A stretch of 64,000 bases of DNA from an uncultured Ruminiclostridium sp. (GCA_947623915.1 CANQIB010000012.1:1-64000), one strand, 5' to 3'; shown: positions 54,093 to 63,522, counted from the stretch's first letter. The notes: generated from the letters alone by a model not told the origin. Numbers and translations are program-made.

Positions 54093-55571
54093 ATGTACGA
54101 AAAATACATTCTCCAAAGCGAAGCAAACCGATGCCTTTTGTGCATGGACGCACCCTGTACAAGCGCCTGTCCAAGCGGACTTGATCCCGCAAAATTTTTG
54201 CGCTCGGTAAGATTTGAAAACAATGCGGGCGCGGCAGAGTTTATAGACACAAAAGTCTGCAAAGGCTGTGCGGGAGCTTGCGAAAACGCGTGTGTTCTTC
54301 CGGAAAGCAGGATACGCATAAGGCGTGCCGCAGAGTGTGCCGAAAATGCGACAAAAGTTTATGAAGACGTCGACATTTCGGTCGAGTTCTGCGGCGTAAA
54401 ATGCGAAAACCCGTTTTTCCTGTCATCATCCTGCGTTGCGGGAGATTATGAGATGTGTGCGAGAGCGCTTAAAGCCGGCTGGGGCGGAATAGTATACAAG
54501 ACAATAGGTTTTGTTGTACCGAACGAGGTTTCTCCGCGCTTTGACGCAATAGACAAAGGAACGGAGCAGTTTGTAGGTTTCAAAAATCTTGAGCAGATCT
54601 CAGACAAGCCGCTTGAGGACAATCTTGCGGCAATTAAAAAGCTGAAGGAAGATTTCCCCGAAAAGGTCATTATTTCTTCGATCATGGGCAGTGACGAGGA
54701 CGAATGGACGCGGCTTGCGAAGCTGTCAGAGGAGGCGGGAGCCGACATTATCGAGTGTAACTTTTCATGCCCGCAAATGGTCGGAGAGGGAATGGGCAGC
54801 GACGTAGGAACAAACCCCGCGCTTGTGGAAAAATATACGCAAGCCGTAGGGCGCGGTACAAAGCTGCCGATACTTGCTAAAATGACGCCGAACATAACCG
54901 ATATGACTATACCCGCCGTCGCAGCGATAAACGCCAAAGCGGACGGAATAGCCGCGATAAACACGATAAAATGCCTTACGGGGATAGACCTTGACGAAAT
55001 GTGCGCAAAGCCGTCGATAAGCGGAAAATGCGCGGTTTCGGGTTATTCGGGAAAAGCCGTAAAGCCTATAGCGCTTAGGTTTATTTCGGACCTTGCGGGC
55101 TGTCGTGAGCTTTTTGGCGCTTCGCTTTCGGGAATAGGCGGTATTGAAAACTGGCAGGACGCATTGGAATTTATTGCGCTCGGCTGTTCAAATATTCAGG
55201 TGACAACGGCGGTCATGCAGTACGGCTATCGCATAATCGAGGATATGATAGACGGAACAAAGCGATTTTTGTCCGAGCACGGCTTTAATAGCCTTAAAGA
55301 GATCATAGGCTTGGCAGGCAGAAATATCGTAAACGCTGATGAGCTTGACCGTGAAACCGCGGAATTTCCCGTGTTTGACCGTCAGCGGTGCCTTGGCTGC
55401 GGCAGGTGCGTTATTTCCTGCGCGGACGGCGGCCACAATGCGCTGACCCTCGATGAAAGCAGAAAGCCCAAAATGAACAGCAAATGCGTAGGCTGCGGGT
55501 TGTGTCGGCTCGTCTGTCCCGTTAAGGCGATCGGACATTCAAAAAGAACAGCTAAAAAGCGGCGGTATTAA
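54093..55571 (+). CDS. preA: Dihydropyrimidine dehydrogenase, PreA-like, with PreT-type N-terminal Fe-S segment
   Basis: 492 residues. Residues ~1-90 ([41 protein letters not shown]) match the Fe-S cysteine region that begins PreT/GltD proteins. The body (~95-410) is an FMN-binding dihydroorotate-dehydrogenase-like barrel with [41 protein letters not shown] and the catalytic-loop region GVGGIENW-type [14 protein letters not shown]. The C-terminus has two 4Fe-4S clusters ([11 protein letters not shown] and [11 protein letters not shown]). It reduces uracil or thymine to the dihydro form. The FAD/NAD domain of PreT is absent, so the electron donor is unclear, possibly ferredoxin. Confidence 0.92.
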   Translation: MYEKYILQSEANRCLLCMDAPCTSACPSGLDPAKFLRSVRFENNAGAAEFIDTKVCKGCAGACENACVLPESRIRIRRAAECAENATKVYEDVDISVEFCGVKCENPFFLSSSCVAGDYEMCARALKAGWGGIVYKTIGFVVPNEVSPRFDAIDKGTEQFVGFKNLEQISDKPLEDNLAAIKKLKEDFPEKVIISSIMGSDEDEWTRLAKLSEEAGADIIECNFSCPQMVGEGMGSDVGTNPALVEKYTQAVGRGTKLPILAKMTPNITDMTIPAVAAINAKADGIAAINTIKCLTGIDLDEMCAKPSISGKCAVSGYSGKAVKPIALRFISDLAGCRELFGASLSGIGGIENWQDALEFIALGCSNIQVTTAVMQYGYRIIEDMIDGTKRFLSEHGFNSLKEIIGLAGRNIVNADELDRETAEFPVFDRQRCLGCGRCVISCADGGHNALTLDESRKPKMNSKCVGCGLCRLVCPVKAIGHSKRTAKKRRY

Positions 55572-55610
55572 CAGCTTGTAAGTGCCGGCTCTCTAAAAGG
55601 CGGTGATATT

Positions 55611-56789
55611 ATGGCAATTACGCTCGCGCAGATGATACAAAACGCCGACAAAATATATGAAATGCGGCTTGTAGCGGGACGTGCGGGACTTTCCGGGTTT
55701 GTACGATGGGTACATATAGTCGAGGACAGCGAGATACCCGAATTTATGAACGGAAACGAGCTTGTTTTTACCACAGGTATAGGACACTCAGGCTCCGAGT
55801 GGCTTACGGAATTTGCCGAGAGCCTTTACAAAAGCAAGGCGGCGGGACTTGTCGTAAACCTTGGGCAGTACATCGAAAGCATACCGCGCGAAACGGTTAG
55901 CTTTTGCGAGCAGAACTCCTTTCCGCTTTTTACTCTTCCGTGGAAAGTAAAGCTGATAGATGTTACTTATGACTTTTGTCACAGGATAATTTCAAGCGAG
56001 GAAAGCGAAACATCTCTTGCTGCCGCTATGAAAAATCTTATTTTTCAGCCGCAAAGAAGAAGCGAATATGCACCTGTCCTAGAAAGAAAAGGCTTTCACG
56101 ATATCGGGAAATACTGCGTTACGGCAGTCGGAGTTGAAATGCCCGAAAAAAACATCTCGGCGGAGGATTGGCGGAGAATACTGTTTTCGGCAAGGAGAGT
56201 ATTTACAAATACACGGTTTGCAAGCTGTATGTTTGTTCAGGAACACATCCTGATAATCGTGCAAAGAAATTCCGAAAAAACAGACGACGCTGCCGCAAAG
56301 CTGAAAACGGCAATCTCCGAATGCTTTTCCGAAAGAACCGCCATACACATAGGGACGTCGTCAGCGGGTCTCGGCTACGAGGGAATTTCCACAGGCTATA
56401 AAGAGGCTGTTGCGGCAATGAAGCTGTCCCGAATCAAAGAAAAAGAGCGTATGAGTTACGACGAAATAGGCGTTTATAAAATACTTTTCGGCGTAAGAAG
56501 CTCGGCGATACTGGCGGACTATGTAGAGTCGACGCTTGGTGCGCTTATCGACAACGACAGGAAAACCGGTGAAAACGCCGCGGAGCTATTGAAATGTTAT
56601 CTTTATAATAACTGCTCCGTAATGGAAACAGCCGAAAAATTAAGCGTCCACAGAAACACGATAAATCACCGCCTTAAATCTATACGGGAATTTCTGAAAA
56701 CGGAATTTACCGAGGAAGAAAAAATGAATTTGATGATTGCTTTTTGTGCCAAGGAAATGCTTGATGCGGAAAACAACAATAATTCTTGA
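55611..56789 (+). CDS. PucR-family transcription regulator
   Basis: 392 residues: N-terminal PucR ligand domain (VRWVHIVEDSEIPEFMNGNELVFTTGIGHSG, LYKSKAAGLVVNLGQYIESIP), a GGDEF-like middle part, and a C-terminal helix-turn-helix (CSVMETAEKLSVHRNTINHRLKSIREFL). PucR regulators control purine, pyrimidine and allantoin catabolism. It lies inside the operon between preA and the aminotransferase, so it probably controls its own transcript and responds to a pathway compound; the binding site is not identified. Confidence 0.9.
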   Translation: MAITLAQMIQNADKIYEMRLVAGRAGLSGFVRWVHIVEDSEIPEFMNGNELVFTTGIGHSGSEWLTEFAESLYKSKAAGLVVNLGQYIESIPRETVSFCEQNSFPLFTLPWKVKLIDVTYDFCHRIISSEESETSLAAAMKNLIFQPQRRSEYAPVLERKGFHDIGKYCVTAVGVEMPEKNISAEDWRRILFSARRVFTNTRFASCMFVQEHILIIVQRNSEKTDDAAAKLKTAISECFSERTAIHIGTSSAGLGYEGISTGYKEAVAAMKLSRIKEKERMSYDEIGVYKILFGVRSSAILADYVESTLGALIDNDRKTGENAAELLKCYLYNNCSVMETAEKLSVHRNTINHRLKSIREFLKTEFTEEEKMNLMIAFCAKEMLDAENNNNS

Positions 56790-56804
56790 AAGGAAGAGGA
56801 AAAA

Positions 56805-58130
56805 ATGACACCCGAACAGATAAAGGAAAACCACACGAAATATAATCTTCAATCGTGGAGCAGACAGGAGGGAATGGATCCTATCGCCGTAAAAAGCGGA
56901 GAGGGAATTTACTTCACCGATTACGACGGGAAAACCTATACGGATATGTCTTCTCAGCTTGTCAATCTGAACGTCGGCTTTGGCTGCCGTCCGATAATCG
57001 ACGCGATAAAGGAGCAGGCGGAAAAGTTCTGCTTTGTAAGTCCGTCTTATGCCTGTGAAAGCCGTTCGGAGCTTGCCGAAATGATAATAAAGCTCATGCC
57101 TGACAATATGGCAAAGGTATTTTTTACCAACGGCGGTGCCGACGCAAACGAAAACGCAATAAAAATGGCGAGAATGTATACGGGCAGAAAAAAGGTGTTT
57201 TCACGCTATAGAAGTTATCACGGCTCGACCTTCGGCGCGGGAAACCTGACGGGCGAGCCGAGAAGATTTCCGTTAGAGCCGGGCGTTCCGGGATTTGTAA
57301 AGTTTTTCGATCCGTATATCTACCGTGACGCTCTTCCGTTCAAAACCAAAAAGGAGTGTACCGAGTTTTATCTTCGCCGCCTGAGAGAGCAGATACTTTA
57401 CGAGGGGGCGGACAGTATTGCGGCGATAGTTCTTGAAACCGTTACCGGCTCAAACGGCGTTATAATCCCTCCCGACGGGTATCTTGCGGGAGTTCGCAAG
57501 CTCTGCGATGAGTTTGGGATAATGATGATCTGTGACGAAGTAATGGCGGGATTCGGGCGCACGGGAAAAATGTTCGCATTCGAGCATTTTGGAGTAAAAC
57601 CCGATATAGTGTCCTTTGCAAAGGGCGTTACCTGCGGATATGTTCAGCTCGGAGGAGTTGCAGTAAGCAAAGATATTGCGGCTTATTTTGACAAGAACGT
57701 TCTTCAGTGCGGACTTACATACAGCGGTCATCCGCTTGCTTGTGCTGCGGGGATTGCCTGCCTTAAATATTACGAGGACAGCAATATTCTCGAAAATGTA
57801 AATAAATCGGGAAAAGTTCTCGGCGAATTGCTTGAAGAAATTAAAGCCCGTCACAAATGCGTAGGCGATGTGCGCTATATAGGACTTTTCTCCGCAGTCG
57901 AGCTTGTAAAAGACAAGGAAACGCGGGAGCCGTTTGTAGCCTATGGGAAAGACCCCGAAGGCAAAATGGGAAAGGTGATCGGAAAGCTGAAAGCAAGGGG
58001 ATTTATGACATATTCTCACGAGAATATGATTCTTATCTGCCCACCGCTTATCATAACGCCCGAACAGCTTAAAGAGGAGCTTATAAAGCTCGACGAAGTT
58101 TTAACCGAAACGGACAGCGAAATTCCATAA
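56805..58130 (+). CDS. Class III aminotransferase, probable beta-alanine (taurine-type) transaminase
   Basis: 441 residues, PLP fold type I. Motifs: NVGFGCRPIIDAIKEQAEKF, FTNGGADANENAIKMAR, the aspartate in LICDEVMAGFGRTGKMFAFEH and the PLP lysine in VSFAKGVTCGYVQLGGVAVS. Nearest in layout to taurine/beta-alanine-pyruvate aminotransferases. In this operon the expected role is beta-alanine (or 2-methyl-beta-alanine from thymine) to malonate semialdehyde with pyruvate or 2-oxoglutarate as acceptor; substrate choice is inferred from context. Ribosome site AAAGGAAG. Confidence 0.88.
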   Translation: MTPEQIKENHTKYNLQSWSRQEGMDPIAVKSGEGIYFTDYDGKTYTDMSSQLVNLNVGFGCRPIIDAIKEQAEKFCFVSPSYACESRSELAEMIIKLMPDNMAKVFFTNGGADANENAIKMARMYTGRKKVFSRYRSYHGSTFGAGNLTGEPRRFPLEPGVPGFVKFFDPYIYRDALPFKTKKECTEFYLRRLREQILYEGADSIAAIVLETVTGSNGVIIPPDGYLAGVRKLCDEFGIMMICDEVMAGFGRTGKMFAFEHFGVKPDIVSFAKGVTCGYVQLGGVAVSKDIAAYFDKNVLQCGLTYSGHPLACAAGIACLKYYEDSNILENVNKSGKVLGELLEEIKARHKCVGDVRYIGLFSAVELVKDKETREPFVAYGKDPEGKMGKVIGKLKARGFMTYSHENMILICPPLIITPEQLKEELIKLDEVLTETDSEIP

Positions 58131-58142
58131 GGAGAATGTGTG

Positions 58143-58559
58143 ATGTCAAATCAGTATAATGACGCAAAATTTGTCGCGCTTGATGAATTTATAACGCCTG
58201 ACAGGTTCAGGACAATACTTCCCGAATGCCGAAAGATAGGCGGCGGAGTTTCGGAAATTCCCGTTGAAATTCACACAAAGCCGCCGTTTACGAAATCGCT
58301 TTCGTTTAATGTTGGCTGGGACGGGATAATCTACGGTTATGTCAGGGGCAAAAAAGAAATTTCCGCAAAGCTCGGCGGTACCCCGATAATCGCAAAAATC
58401 GCTGTTACAGATTGGGACGACCGTTTCCTTATGGTGTTTGAGGGAAATGAAGACGAGGAAATACCTTTTTTTGTTAAAAGCAACGAAGTTAGATATTTGC
58501 TTGAAAACTGCCTCAGAGTACCGGAACAACATTCCGTAAGGAAACCGAAGAAAAATTAA
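58143..58559 (+). CDS. Uncharacterised small protein of the pyrimidine operon
   Basis: 138 residues from ATG 58143 (AAGGAG eight bases upstream; the track's GTG is one codon earlier). No signal peptide, membrane segment or known motif. Compact and mixed alpha/beta, with ALDEFITPDRFRTILPECRKIGGGVSEI at the N-terminus, strands around SLSFNVGWDGIIYGYVRGKKEIS and IAKIAVTDWDDRFLMVFEGNEDEEIPF, and a basic tail. I do not recognise the family. Tight spacing (12 bases after the aminotransferase, ~20 before the amidase) makes it a genuine operon member; it could be an enzyme accessory or a substrate-binding protein. Confidence 0.75.
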   Translation: MSNQYNDAKFVALDEFITPDRFRTILPECRKIGGGVSEIPVEIHTKPPFTKSLSFNVGWDGIIYGYVRGKKEISAKLGGTPIIAKIAVTDWDDRFLMVFEGNEDEEIPFFVKSNEVRYLLENCLRVPEQHSVRKPKKN

Positions 58560-58580
58560 ATTTATGAAAGGATGATCGTT

Positions 58581-59843
58581 ATGTACACTTGTTCTAAGGA
58601 AAGAATGGAGGACAAAATAAAAACGTTCTCGAAATTCGGAGACGCCGGGCACGGCGGCATTACACGCTATTCGCTTTCTCCCGAAGCTATTATGGCAAGA
58701 AACGAGTTTAAAGCCAGAATGGAGAAGATCGGAGCAATAATTGAGGTGGATGACGTCGCAAATATGTATGCGACGCTTCCCGGAAGCGACGCTGACGCCA
58801 AGCGTATTGTCATGGCGTCTCACGTTGACTCGGTAAAAAACGGCGGAAACTATGACGGAATACTCGGTGTTATGTCCGCAATGGAGGTCCTTGAAACGGT
58901 TGCCGAACAGAATATCCCGCACAAACATCCGCTTACGGCTATGATCTGGACAAATGAGGAGGGCTCGCTTTATCCTCCCGCAATGATGTGCAGCGGAATT
59001 GTCTGCTATGATTATCTTCCCGAAGATATCCGCGTAAAGTTTAAGTATGAGGATATGATGAGATCGAGGTCTATACTTGATAATACAAGCACCTTCGGTG
59101 AGGCTCTTGATAAAAGCGGGTTCAAAGGCGACAGAAAATTCAGAATTTCTCCCGATAAATACCTCTATATGTTTGAAACACATATCGAGCAAGGTCCTAT
59201 ACTTGAGGATGCGGGAAATGATATAGGAGTTGTTGACTGCGTTCTGGGAATGTTCAATTACCGCCTGAAATTCTATGGTCAGACGACTCACGCGGGAACG
59301 TTCCCGATGCCCAAGCGCAAGGATGCGTTTTTCGCTGCCGCGCAGGCTCTTGTTTACCTGCATGAGGAAATCGACAAGCTCGGCGTTTCAGACCTTGTAT
59401 ATACAACGGGAGAGGTCGTTTGCCATCCGTGCGTTCATACCTGTGTCCCCGACTTCTTTGACTTTTCATTTGACGCACGCCACGAGGACCCGAAGATACT
59501 CGCAAAGGTCCTCGACATAGTGAAGAGTTGTGCCGATAAGGAGTGGAGCGGCTGCAAATGTGAGGTTTCAAAGGCTTGGAACAGAGATACGGTATATTGG
59601 GATAAAAAGCTCGTAGGCTATGTAAAATCCGCTGCTGAGGAGCTTGACGTAAAGCATCAGTATATTCATTCCGGAGCGGGCCACGATGCTCAGTTTGCCG
59701 CATATATGCTGCCTACGACGATGATATTTGTTCAGAGCAAGGACGGACTTTCTCACTGTGAGCCGGAATTTTCAACTGTTGAGCACTGCACCGAGGGCGC
59801 AAGCGTAATGCTTAACGCTGTACTTAAGGCAGATGCGGAGTAA
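58581..59843 (+). CDS. M20-family amidase, probable beta-ureidopropionase (N-carbamoyl-beta-alanine amidohydrolase)
   Basis: 420 residues from ATG 58581; the ATG three codons earlier lies in the GAAAGGATG ribosome site. Zn-dependent M20 peptidase/amidase pattern: GDAGHGGITRYSLSPE, metal ligands in ASHVDSVKNGGNYDGILGV, TNEEGSLYPPAMMCSG, HIEQGPILEDAGNDIGVV and the C-terminal HSGAGHDAQFAAY. These are the allantoate amidohydrolase / N-carbamoyl-amino-acid hydrolase / ureidopropionase motifs. In context it releases ammonia and CO2 from N-carbamoyl-beta-alanine to give beta-alanine. Confidence 0.93.
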   Translation: MYTCSKERMEDKIKTFSKFGDAGHGGITRYSLSPEAIMARNEFKARMEKIGAIIEVDDVANMYATLPGSDADAKRIVMASHVDSVKNGGNYDGILGVMSAMEVLETVAEQNIPHKHPLTAMIWTNEEGSLYPPAMMCSGIVCYDYLPEDIRVKFKYEDMMRSRSILDNTSTFGEALDKSGFKGDRKFRISPDKYLYMFETHIEQGPILEDAGNDIGVVDCVLGMFNYRLKFYGQTTHAGTFPMPKRKDAFFAAAQALVYLHEEIDKLGVSDLVYTTGEVVCHPCVHTCVPDFFDFSFDARHEDPKILAKVLDIVKSCADKEWSGCKCEVSKAWNRDTVYWDKKLVGYVKSAAEELDVKHQYIHSGAGHDAQFAAYMLPTTMIFVQSKDGLSHCEPEFSTVEHCTEGASVMLNAVLKADAE

Positions 59844-59847
59844 AGCT

Positions 59848-61005
59848 ATGGCAAGAGAATTTTTGATGCCGCGATATGTAATAAGCGGAGAGAACGCACT
59901 TGACAAAGCAAGGGCTTACCTTGAAATGTCGGGCGAAAACGCTCTTTTGATAACCGATCCGAATGTTAATAAAACGTATTATTGCGAAGAATTAAGAAGC
60001 CTGCTGAAAACGCTTGGTATATGTTTTCACGAGTTTGCGGACATTGTCGGAGAGCCTACGGACAAAACCGTAAACGCCGCACTTGAAGTGTATAAGAAAA
60101 ACGGCTGTGACAGCATAATTTCTTTAGGCGGCGGAAGCGCGATAGACATAATGAAAGCTGTCGGAGTGCTTGCAAATTGCGGCGGAAAAATTTCCGATCA
60201 TCTCGGAAGAGCCATCACCGAAAAGCTGCCGTTTATGACGGCGCTGCCCACTACCGCGGGAACAGGTTCTGAAACAACGCGCTTTACGGTAATAACCGAC
60301 ACCGAAACAAACGTGAAAATGCTTATCGGCGGGGAGACTCTTATTCCCGACCTTGCTGTGATCGATCCCCGGTTTACTTTTTCCTGCCCGAAAAATGTTA
60401 CAGCGGCGACAGGTCTGGATGCGCTTACTCATGCGATAGAAAGCCTTACCTCGCGAAAAGCTCAGCCGCTGACGGACACTATGGCTATTTCAGCGTGCAG
60501 GAGAATATTCAAAAATCTTCCGACAGTATATAAAGACGGCGCGGATGTCGCGGCAAGAGAGCAAATGTCAATAGCGGCGTTTGAGGCAGGAGCGGCAATA
60601 TGCAACGCGTCCGTAACACTCGTTCACGGAATGTCAAGACCTATCGGAGCATATTTTCACGTTCCTCACGGAATTTCAAACGCAATGCTGTTGGAAAAAT
60701 GTATAAGCTACGCGCTTGACGGTGCTTATGCTAAATTTGCGGAGATAGCAAGAGAGATAGGCGCGGCAGACCGTTCAGAGCCGGATAAAACCGCCGCGGA
60801 AAAGCTGGTTTCGGCGATAAAATATTTATGCTCGGTGTGTGAGATACCAACGCTTTCAGAGTATGGGATACCAAAAGAAGCCTACATGGGGCTTATCGGT
60901 AAAATGGCGGATGATGCGCTTGAAAGCGGCAGCCCCGCAAACACGATAAAATCCGTTTCCAAAGAGGATATCGTCAAAATTTACGAAGATGTTTTCGGCG
61001 AATAG
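59848..61005 (+). CDS. Iron-containing alcohol dehydrogenase, probable malonate semialdehyde reductase
   Basis: 385 residues from ATG 59848 (GGAG seven bases upstream; track ATG 15 bases earlier overlaps the previous gene). Group III Fe-type ADH: nucleotide-binding SLGGGSAIDIMKAVG, TTAGTGSETTRFTVITD, and metal ligands in GLDALTHAIESL, HGMSRPIGAYFHVPHG. In a pyrimidine pathway the expected reaction is NAD(P)H-dependent reduction of malonate semialdehyde to 3-hydroxypropionate; this is an assignment by context. Last gene before the operon terminator. Confidence 0.88.
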   Translation: MAREFLMPRYVISGENALDKARAYLEMSGENALLITDPNVNKTYYCEELRSLLKTLGICFHEFADIVGEPTDKTVNAALEVYKKNGCDSIISLGGGSAIDIMKAVGVLANCGGKISDHLGRAITEKLPFMTALPTTAGTGSETTRFTVITDTETNVKMLIGGETLIPDLAVIDPRFTFSCPKNVTAATGLDALTHAIESLTSRKAQPLTDTMAISACRRIFKNLPTVYKDGADVAAREQMSIAAFEAGAAICNASVTLVHGMSRPIGAYFHVPHGISNAMLLEKCISYALDGAYAKFAEIAREIGAADRSEPDKTAAEKLVSAIKYLCSVCEIPTLSEYGIPKEAYMGLIGKMADDALESGSPANTIKSVSKEDIVKIYEDVFGE

Positions 61006-61031
61006 TCTTTTCACACAGTCATAAATTGATC

Positions 61032-61292
61032 ATACCCACAAGCGCAGGCTTGTGGGTATCGGTCTGTAGAAAAAGGTCAATATAAAGCGGAAGGAAAGAG
61101 GAGTTTGAGGGGAAAACCATCAGGGTTTTCACCCTCAAGTTTGATAAAAGCCGCGCAAAGCGCGGCAAAAATCGAGCAATACCGCTATGCGGTATTGCCG
61201 ATTTTTTGTCAGCTTGTCGGGAAATCCGACCGTAGGGAGGGTTTTTCGACAAGCTGATACCCACAAGCGCAGGCTTGTGGGTATGATTTTTT
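61032..61292 (+). repeat. Terminator-associated repeat, copy D, with duplicated hairpin
   Basis: Core 61060-61256 (TCTGTAGAAAAAGG ... TTTTTCGACAAGCT) is flanked by two identical 28-base hairpins with arms ATACCCACAAGC / GCTTGTGGGTAT at 61032-61059 and 61257-61284. Only the second is followed by a T-tract (GATTTTTT). The hairpin is the terminator of the pyrimidine operon. Orientation is the same as the operon. The internal variable stem is CAATACCGC / GCGGTATTG. ORF 61019-61264 of the track is a repeat translation. Confidence 0.87.
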
Positions 61293-61574
61293 AAGATAGA
61301 GGCGGCTTTATTTGCTTATCGAAACTACCGGCGCTGCCGGCATACGATTATCGGAGGTAAAATACATCACGGTCGAGGCATTAAACGCGAGGCGTTTCGA
61401 TAAAAGCATTCGCTCCGGGATTTGTCGATTATCTCATATTTATTGGTATAATTCTATATGTGGAAGTTTGATAGTTCACAAAATGATTTTTTGAGTATAA
61501 ATATTTTGAAAAAATCCCAACCTTTTTAATTTTGCGTGTCTATATAGGTGTGACCTTTTAAGAGGAGAAAACAA
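61293..61574. other. Gene-free stretch before the AT-rich transporter segment
   Basis: No gene seen; ORF 61312-61494 has no family resemblance. A TATAAT at 61447-61452 with a poor -35 (TTGTCG, 19-base spacing) is a weak candidate promoter for the downstream genes. Confidence 0.4.
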
Positions 61575-61634
61575 GTGAACAGACCAGTCGTAGAGAAATC
61601 CATGACCGAACACATGGAGCCTATATTCGGATAA
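61575..61634 (+). CDS. Candidate short peptide, possible RiPP precursor (tentative)
   Basis: GTG start with AGGAG seven bases upstream encodes 19 residues (MNRPVVEKSMTEHMEPIFG) and stops at TAA 61632-61634. The same frame then stays open for 32 more residues (beginning ATAIVTLLKVKYNPMAAM) up to a TAA that overlaps the start of the ABC transporter gene (ATGGATAA). The ribosome site, the coupling-type overlap, the Met-rich second half and the neighbouring ABC half-transporters fit an exported peptide gene. Whether the internal TAA is real, or marks a truncated gene, is open. No cysteines or modification enzymes are visible. Confidence 0.4.
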   Translation: MNRPVVEKSMTEHMEPIFG

Positions 61635-61725
61635 GCAACTGCTATCGTGACGCTGCTAAAAGTAAAGTATAATCCTATGGCGGCGATGAGTCCTATGAAC
61701 ATAATAAGATCAGGAGAGTCTGATT

Positions 61726-63522
61726 ATGGATAAGCTGAAAATAAAAGGCAATATATTTGAATATGTTGTGATCGCCGTTAAAGCCGCTAATATATATTCT
61801 GTAATAATAATGGTAGATAGTCTTATCAATGCGTTAGTACCGCTCTTTTCCGTATATGTAATTGCTTCATTTGTTGATTCTGTAAATGAGCTTTATATCA
61901 ACAGCGCAGGAAAAGACAAGCTAGTTACTAATATAATTTTACTCGCTTTGATAATGCTATACAGTCAGTTCCATGAAATTCTTATAAACAGATATGTTCA
62001 ACTGAAATTTGATCAGAAGATGGATCTTTACTATAAAAATCATGTGCTGAAAAAATGCGCTTCATTGAAATACGAATATATCGAAAATGAAACCGTTTGG
62101 GATCAGATCCACAGAGTAAAAAATTCAAGCTGCAGCAGCCTGACAAAAGGCTTTAGCAACCTGATAGGTGTTATATCTGTATTTGTCAGAATAGCATCAT
62201 TGATGTCTGTAGCAGCAAGTTATAACATATTGATCGTAACATTTATGTGTATTATCATCATTCCGTTACTGATCCTATCCTTCCGCGGCGGTAAAGAAAC
62301 ATTTGATGCCGAAATGGAGAGCGACAGATACAGACGAGAAGCTGACTATTATCATCAGATTTTGGCAGACAGAAATTATGTTGATGAAAAAACTGTATTT
62401 CAATATGGTGACTACATGAATGAAAAGTGGTTCCAAAAGAACGAAATAGCCAGAAAGATCAATCTTAAAATGAGATTAAAATATTTTCTGCGAATGAAGG
62501 CTTCCAGCCTGGTTACATTGATCGTCATATTTGTCATTTTAAGTCTGATAATAATTACCAACGATAAGAATATGACTGTCGGATTTTTCTTATCTTTTAC
62601 GATGGCATTGCTGCAGCTGGTCGATATCATGTCATGGAATTTCAGTAATATCATGAGAGAGATCGCGATTGACCGAGAGTATATTAAAGATCTAAAAAGA
62701 TTTTTTGATTTGGAAGAAAAAGAAGATGCCTGTGCGCCTGATGCAGGATCTATAGATATCGATGAAATAAGATTTGAGCATGTTTCATTTAAGTATCCAA
62801 ATCAAGAAAATTATGTGCTGAATGATCTGGATCTTATTATCAAAAAGAACCAACATTATGCTTTAGTCGGAGAAAACGGCTGCGGCAAAACTACACTTAT
62901 GAAACTGCTGCTTGGCTTATATGACAATTATGAAGGTAATATTTACATAAACTCCAAAGAATTAAGGACCTACAGATTATCAGAAATCAGAGGTACATTT
63001 TCGGTTGCGTTTCAGGATTTTGCAAGATATTCAACAACAATACGCGAGAATTTATGTATCAGCGATCTAAATCGTTCAATTTCAGACGAAGAATGTTATG
63101 CTGTACTTGAGCAAGTTAAACTGGATGATGATGTAAGAAAAAGCGTTCATGGTTTAGATACAGGTCTTGGTTTGGTTGAAAAAGATTCAGGTGATCTGTC
63201 AGGTGGTCAATGGCAAAAAATCGCAATCGCAAGAGTTATTCTATCAGACCATCCCGTTCGTATCCTTGATGAACCGACTGCCGCACTGGATCCTGTTGCT
63301 GAAAGCAAACTATATGATCTGTTTTCCAAAGCATCAAAATCAAAAACTACAATAACGATCACTCATAGATTAGGAGCTGCAAAGCTAGCAGACAAAATCG
63401 TTGTTTTGAAAAACGGAGCGGTTGCAGAACAAGGGAGTCATGACGAGCTTATGGAAAGCAAAGGATTATATATGAATATGTTCGAAAACCAGAAGGGCTG
63501 GTATGAAAATGAAGAAGAATAG
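61726..63522 (+). CDS. ABC half-transporter (membrane domain + ATPase), exporter type
   Basis: 598 residues: about six membrane segments in the first ~310 (IMVDSLINALVPLFSVYVIASFV, LIGVISVFVRIASLMSVAA, LIVTFMCIIIIPLLILSF, LVTLIVIFVILSLIIIT), then an ATPase with Walker A GENGCGKTT, signature LSGGQWQKIAIAR, Walker B VRILDEPTAALDP and D/H-loop TITHR. No peptidase C39 domain. AGGAGAG seven bases before the ATG. Layout is that of ABCB-type exporters of peptides or lipids. The segment is visibly AT-richer than the flanking genes, consistent with transfer. Its end overlaps the next gene. Confidence 0.92.
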   Translation: MDKLKIKGNIFEYVVIAVKAANIYSVIIMVDSLINALVPLFSVYVIASFVDSVNELYINSAGKDKLVTNIILLALIMLYSQFHEILINRYVQLKFDQKMDLYYKNHVLKKCASLKYEYIENETVWDQIHRVKNSSCSSLTKGFSNLIGVISVFVRIASLMSVAASYNILIVTFMCIIIIPLLILSFRGGKETFDAEMESDRYRREADYYHQILADRNYVDEKTVFQYGDYMNEKWFQKNEIARKINLKMRLKYFLRMKASSLVTLIVIFVILSLIIITNDKNMTVGFFLSFTMALLQLVDIMSWNFSNIMREIAIDREYIKDLKRFFDLEEKEDACAPDAGSIDIDEIRFEHVSFKYPNQENYVLNDLDLIIKKNQHYALVGENGCGKTTLMKLLLGLYDNYEGNIYINSKELRTYRLSEIRGTFSVAFQDFARYSTTIRENLCISDLNRSISDEECYAVLEQVKLDDDVRKSVHGLDTGLGLVEKDSGDLSGGQWQKIAIARVILSDHPVRILDEPTAALDPVAESKLYDLFSKASKSKTTITITHRLGAAKLADKIVVLKNGAVAEQGSHDELMESKGLYMNMFENQKGWYENEEE

